Assembly (NCBI GenBank): GCA_016758965.1
Contig: JAEPRB010000013.1
Coordinates: 1-64,000, forward strand
DNA from: Circinella minor
Lineage: Eukaryota; Mucoromycota; Mucoromycetes; Mucorales; Lichtheimiaceae
DNA length: 64,000 nt
Direction: 5' to 3'
The notes under the pieces are model-generated. The model was not told where the DNA came from. It made no database searches and saw nothing but the letters and a program-made list of their open reading frames with translations. Of the stretch, positions 61,302 through 64,000 are shown piece after piece. Numbering within the stretch: the stretch's first letter is position 1; each line of letters starts with the position of its first letter. The translations under genes were made by a program, and so were the position numbers.

Positions 61302-64000
61302 TATTTTTTAATTTTATTTTGTTATGTCTTTGTACAAGAGTATTAAAAAAGAAGTTATTGATGAAATTATATAAAGAGAGAAAAATAAAACAGATTATTG
61401 AATTGAAATGAGGAACGACAGCACGCGTTGTAACTCGCTTCTAAAATAAAAAGTTGTAAGTTGTTGTTTTTGATGATAATCGTCTTTATATATATATATA
61501 TATATATATATATTCGACTAATGCTGAAGGAAGGACTGTATTATTATTGTAAATGATGAAAAAGAGCACAAAGTGAAAGCCAACGAAACAAAAAAAATAA
61601 ATTCGATTAAAGAGGTAATATAAAAAATAAAAAAGAAAAAAGTGAAGAAACAAGAACAAAAAGGAAGTTCGAAAAAAAGGCGGGCAAAAAACTGTGCCTT
61701 TTTATTATTACGCTATAACCCAAAAATTTTTGTATTTTAATTTCCCTCTTCGGCAATCCAAACTTCTTTTTTTTTTTTTTTGCTAACCCCCCACAATACG
61801 ATACACACACAGACATTACACCCCTTCACTAATACGTTATATAATGATATATTTATACTACTTATTATCTAGTTATTATGATATATAATAGAAAAAAATT
61901 TAAGGTAATAAGAATAACATATTGATTATAAAATAAAAATTTACTTGAAACATTATTTTGCTCTCTAACTCCTCTACTACATAACCATTTTTTTTTTTTA
62001 CAATTGATCAATCAATCAATCCTCCTTCTCTCTCCTCCCCCAAACCGGAAACACATTAAAAAAAGTCCTGGTTTCTTTTGAGTAACACTTCGCTGTTTAC
62101 GGATATGGTGACAACAATAGCCATCATCGACATGATTACGTGTGTTTGCCGATCCGCGATCCCGGTACTTTGATGTGATTAGCCAATCAATGAACCGGTT
62201 GAACTTTTGTCCTACAAGGTGGGAAATAGCCCAAGCCTTCTTTCGCGCGAAACTGAAAACTAGCAAGGTAATTCGCCGCTGTAAATCAAATTGATATCCA
62301 CAGCACGAAGAGCAAAAAAAAATTCAATGGATTTTTTTGTACTATAGAAATTAGTAAGTTTCATCACTTTTATACTATCTTACCCCGGAAATGACACCAA
62401 AAAAGCAACTCTTCAATAGTTAATCACTTCCAATGGGGCTATTCCACACGAGTTATTATAATAAAATATACTTAATATGTTTCAGTTTGATGATTAAGAT
62501 GGAATAATTCAAAAACGAAATAAAGTGAAAAGATATAGAAAATTATTGTTGTTTATTGCTTTGACATATTTATTTTTTCTTTATTTGTAAATAAATTATT
62601 TGATACCATCTGTTAAAAAAGAGTTACAAGGGAATCAATGTATAAGAGGGGCTGGATTGGTGGAAATAGTAATAACAATAACAGTAATTATAACTATGTA
62701 ATAAAAAGATTTATTAGAGCTCAAAGTTTGTTTTATTCTTTTTTAAAAAAAAGAATTAGTCTTATTCTAAAACGAATTTTTCATTATTCACACTACATCT
62801 TCAATAAAATCACTTCTCATACGACGAAATAAACAGGTCTATTCAATAAATAATTCTAATCAAATTATATATACAATATGAGAGAGTACTGCTTAGTGTT
62901 ATGACGATAGTACAAGCAACGACTGGAGGACGGTCAAGTTACACTGCAGCATATGAGCTTATCGTGACGAACAAAAAAAAAAACGTTGACGAAATATGCA
63001 GCGCAAGTTAATTCCCTCTTTGTAATTTTCCCTTATTATATCATTGAATAGTGATCTCGTGGCGGAAAAAAAGATAATGTAATTCTAACTTGTTTCACAT
63101 ATAACAATTTTTCTTTTTTAACAATAATAATACCCCCGTCATTTTAAAGTTGATTATTATTCTAAATCCATTATATTACTATTGACGTCGGAATATGACT
63201 ATGTAAAAAGGGAATTGATCGACAGGTTTTGTGATACATTGACCAAGAAATTGAATATTATTATTATCTATATAATATAATCTTCAATCTCTATTTATTT
63301 ATTTTTATTATTAGAATATTTAATCCCTTCTGTTTTTGTTGACCGAGCAAAAAAAAATATGCCGATTGTCAAATCTATTAAACTTTGAATTCAAAAAAAA
63401 TTAAAAATAATACTACTGTCCTTTTTAGGTGTGGCCCCTTTTTTTTTTTACTATTATGTGCCCGGATAATTGTACTTGCGATCAACATATAATAGTCTTT
63501 ATAAATAATAGCTTTATTGTTTTCTCTTATTTGTGAAAACGAGGCGTTTTTTAACTTGACCAAAAAAAGTATTTCTACCACATGAGCCACAGAGTTAAAA
63601 GTAACTCAGCTTATAATGGTAATAAATGTGTGTGTGTGTAATGTTTTAGGCATTTAGAATGTGATAAACAAAGAGCGAGAATTTGATGAAGAAAGAAAAA
63701 GTCGATCGTGGCAAAATAAATAAATAAAGAAAGAGAGAAAGCTGGTTTCATAACAGCGCGTGTTTTTGCCACGTTCTTTTTTTTTTGTTCACCTAATGCG
63801 GTGTCACCAACACAGAAATTTTTATACGTGCGTCTCCTTTTAACTATCTTAAATGTTATTTACAAAAACTCTCTTTTGCTAAAAAACGATTGAATGGATG
63901 TATATAAAAGTTATACTACTGACAGGATTGAAAGAAAAGTTTTGTCTTTGTTTTAATTACTTTTTTTTCTCTATTCAAAACCAATTATTAATTTTTTATT
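61302..64000. promoter_or_regulatory. Long upstream region of the StuA-type gene
   Basis: About 2.7 kb to the window edge with no intact gene. It contains AT runs (61485-61513), poly-T and poly-A tracts, and an island at about 62050-62290 that is less AT-biased than its surroundings and includes an open minus-strand frame (62012-62266) without a recognisable domain. StuA-type genes in other fungi have long leaders and promoters, so part of this may be transcribed 5' UTR; that is inference. Confidence 0.45.

Overview
The window is nuclear DNA from a fungus, most likely an early-diverging filamentous one (Mucoromycota, probably Mucorales). The DNA is very AT-rich and packed with poly-A/poly-T tracts and dinucleotide runs. 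Genes are split by many short GT..AG introns of roughly 60-120 nt. Low-complexity Asn/Gln/Ser runs are common, and the gene complement is eukaryotic housekeeping plus fungal regulators such as a septin and an APSES factor. The genus cannot be fixed from sequence alone. All gene models below were built by hand from splice signals and family conservation, so exon edges carry some uncertainty.

Layout, left to right. 0-5 kb, plus strand: SSS1 (Sec61 gamma, probably lacking its first exon), a short STI1/Hop co-chaperone, and an SLC35F-type transporter. 5-9 kb, minus: VPS1 dynamin-like GTPase. 10-16 kb, plus: septin CDC10, then GRC3/NOL9 RNA 5'-kinase. 16-17 kb, minus: HCH1/AHA1 N-domain Hsp90 activator. 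18-19 kb, plus: a Ser/Asn-rich orphan with an RVSF motif. 19-22.6 kb: no gene. 22.6-24.8 kb, plus: tail-anchored acyl-CoA-binding protein (ACBD5/Atg37-like). 24.8-28.8 kb: gene relics, including a decayed multi-frame gene. 28.8-29.6 kb: an orphan. 30.8-42.1 kb: G-protein beta subunit, a SPO71-like PH protein and an RRM/zinc-knuckle SR protein (all minus), then SRR1 (plus). 42.1-42.9 kb, minus: a Ser/Thr-rich orphan. 43-47.3 kb: mostly empty. 47.3-48.3 kb, plus: a secreted, probably GPI-anchored YcnI (DUF1775) protein. 48.6-55.2 kb, minus: a soluble-adenylyl-cyclase (ADCY10-type) protein. 55.2-59.4 kb: empty. 59.4-61.3 kb, minus: a StuA/Efg1-type APSES factor with a long upstream region to the window end.

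There is no operon logic. Neighbours are unrelated, often convergent with under 400 bp between stops or divergent over a shared promoter. Functional threads do recur. Two Hsp90 co-chaperones (STI1, HCH1) are both short forms. A Gbeta, an sAC-like protein and an APSES factor belong to cAMP/morphogenesis signalling in other fungi. SSS1, VPS1 and the acyl-CoA-binding protein serve membrane traffic and organelles.

The most notable observation is in HCH1. The annotated TGA is followed directly by CTA, a known stop-codon readthrough context, and the same frame stays open for 69 codons that encode a basic linker and a hydrophobic tail. Other points of interest are an sAC whose second catalytic half lacks key residues, a bacterial-type YcnI domain with a eukaryotic GPI tail, and runs of micro-exons of 6 to 18 nt in HCH1 and the SR gene.
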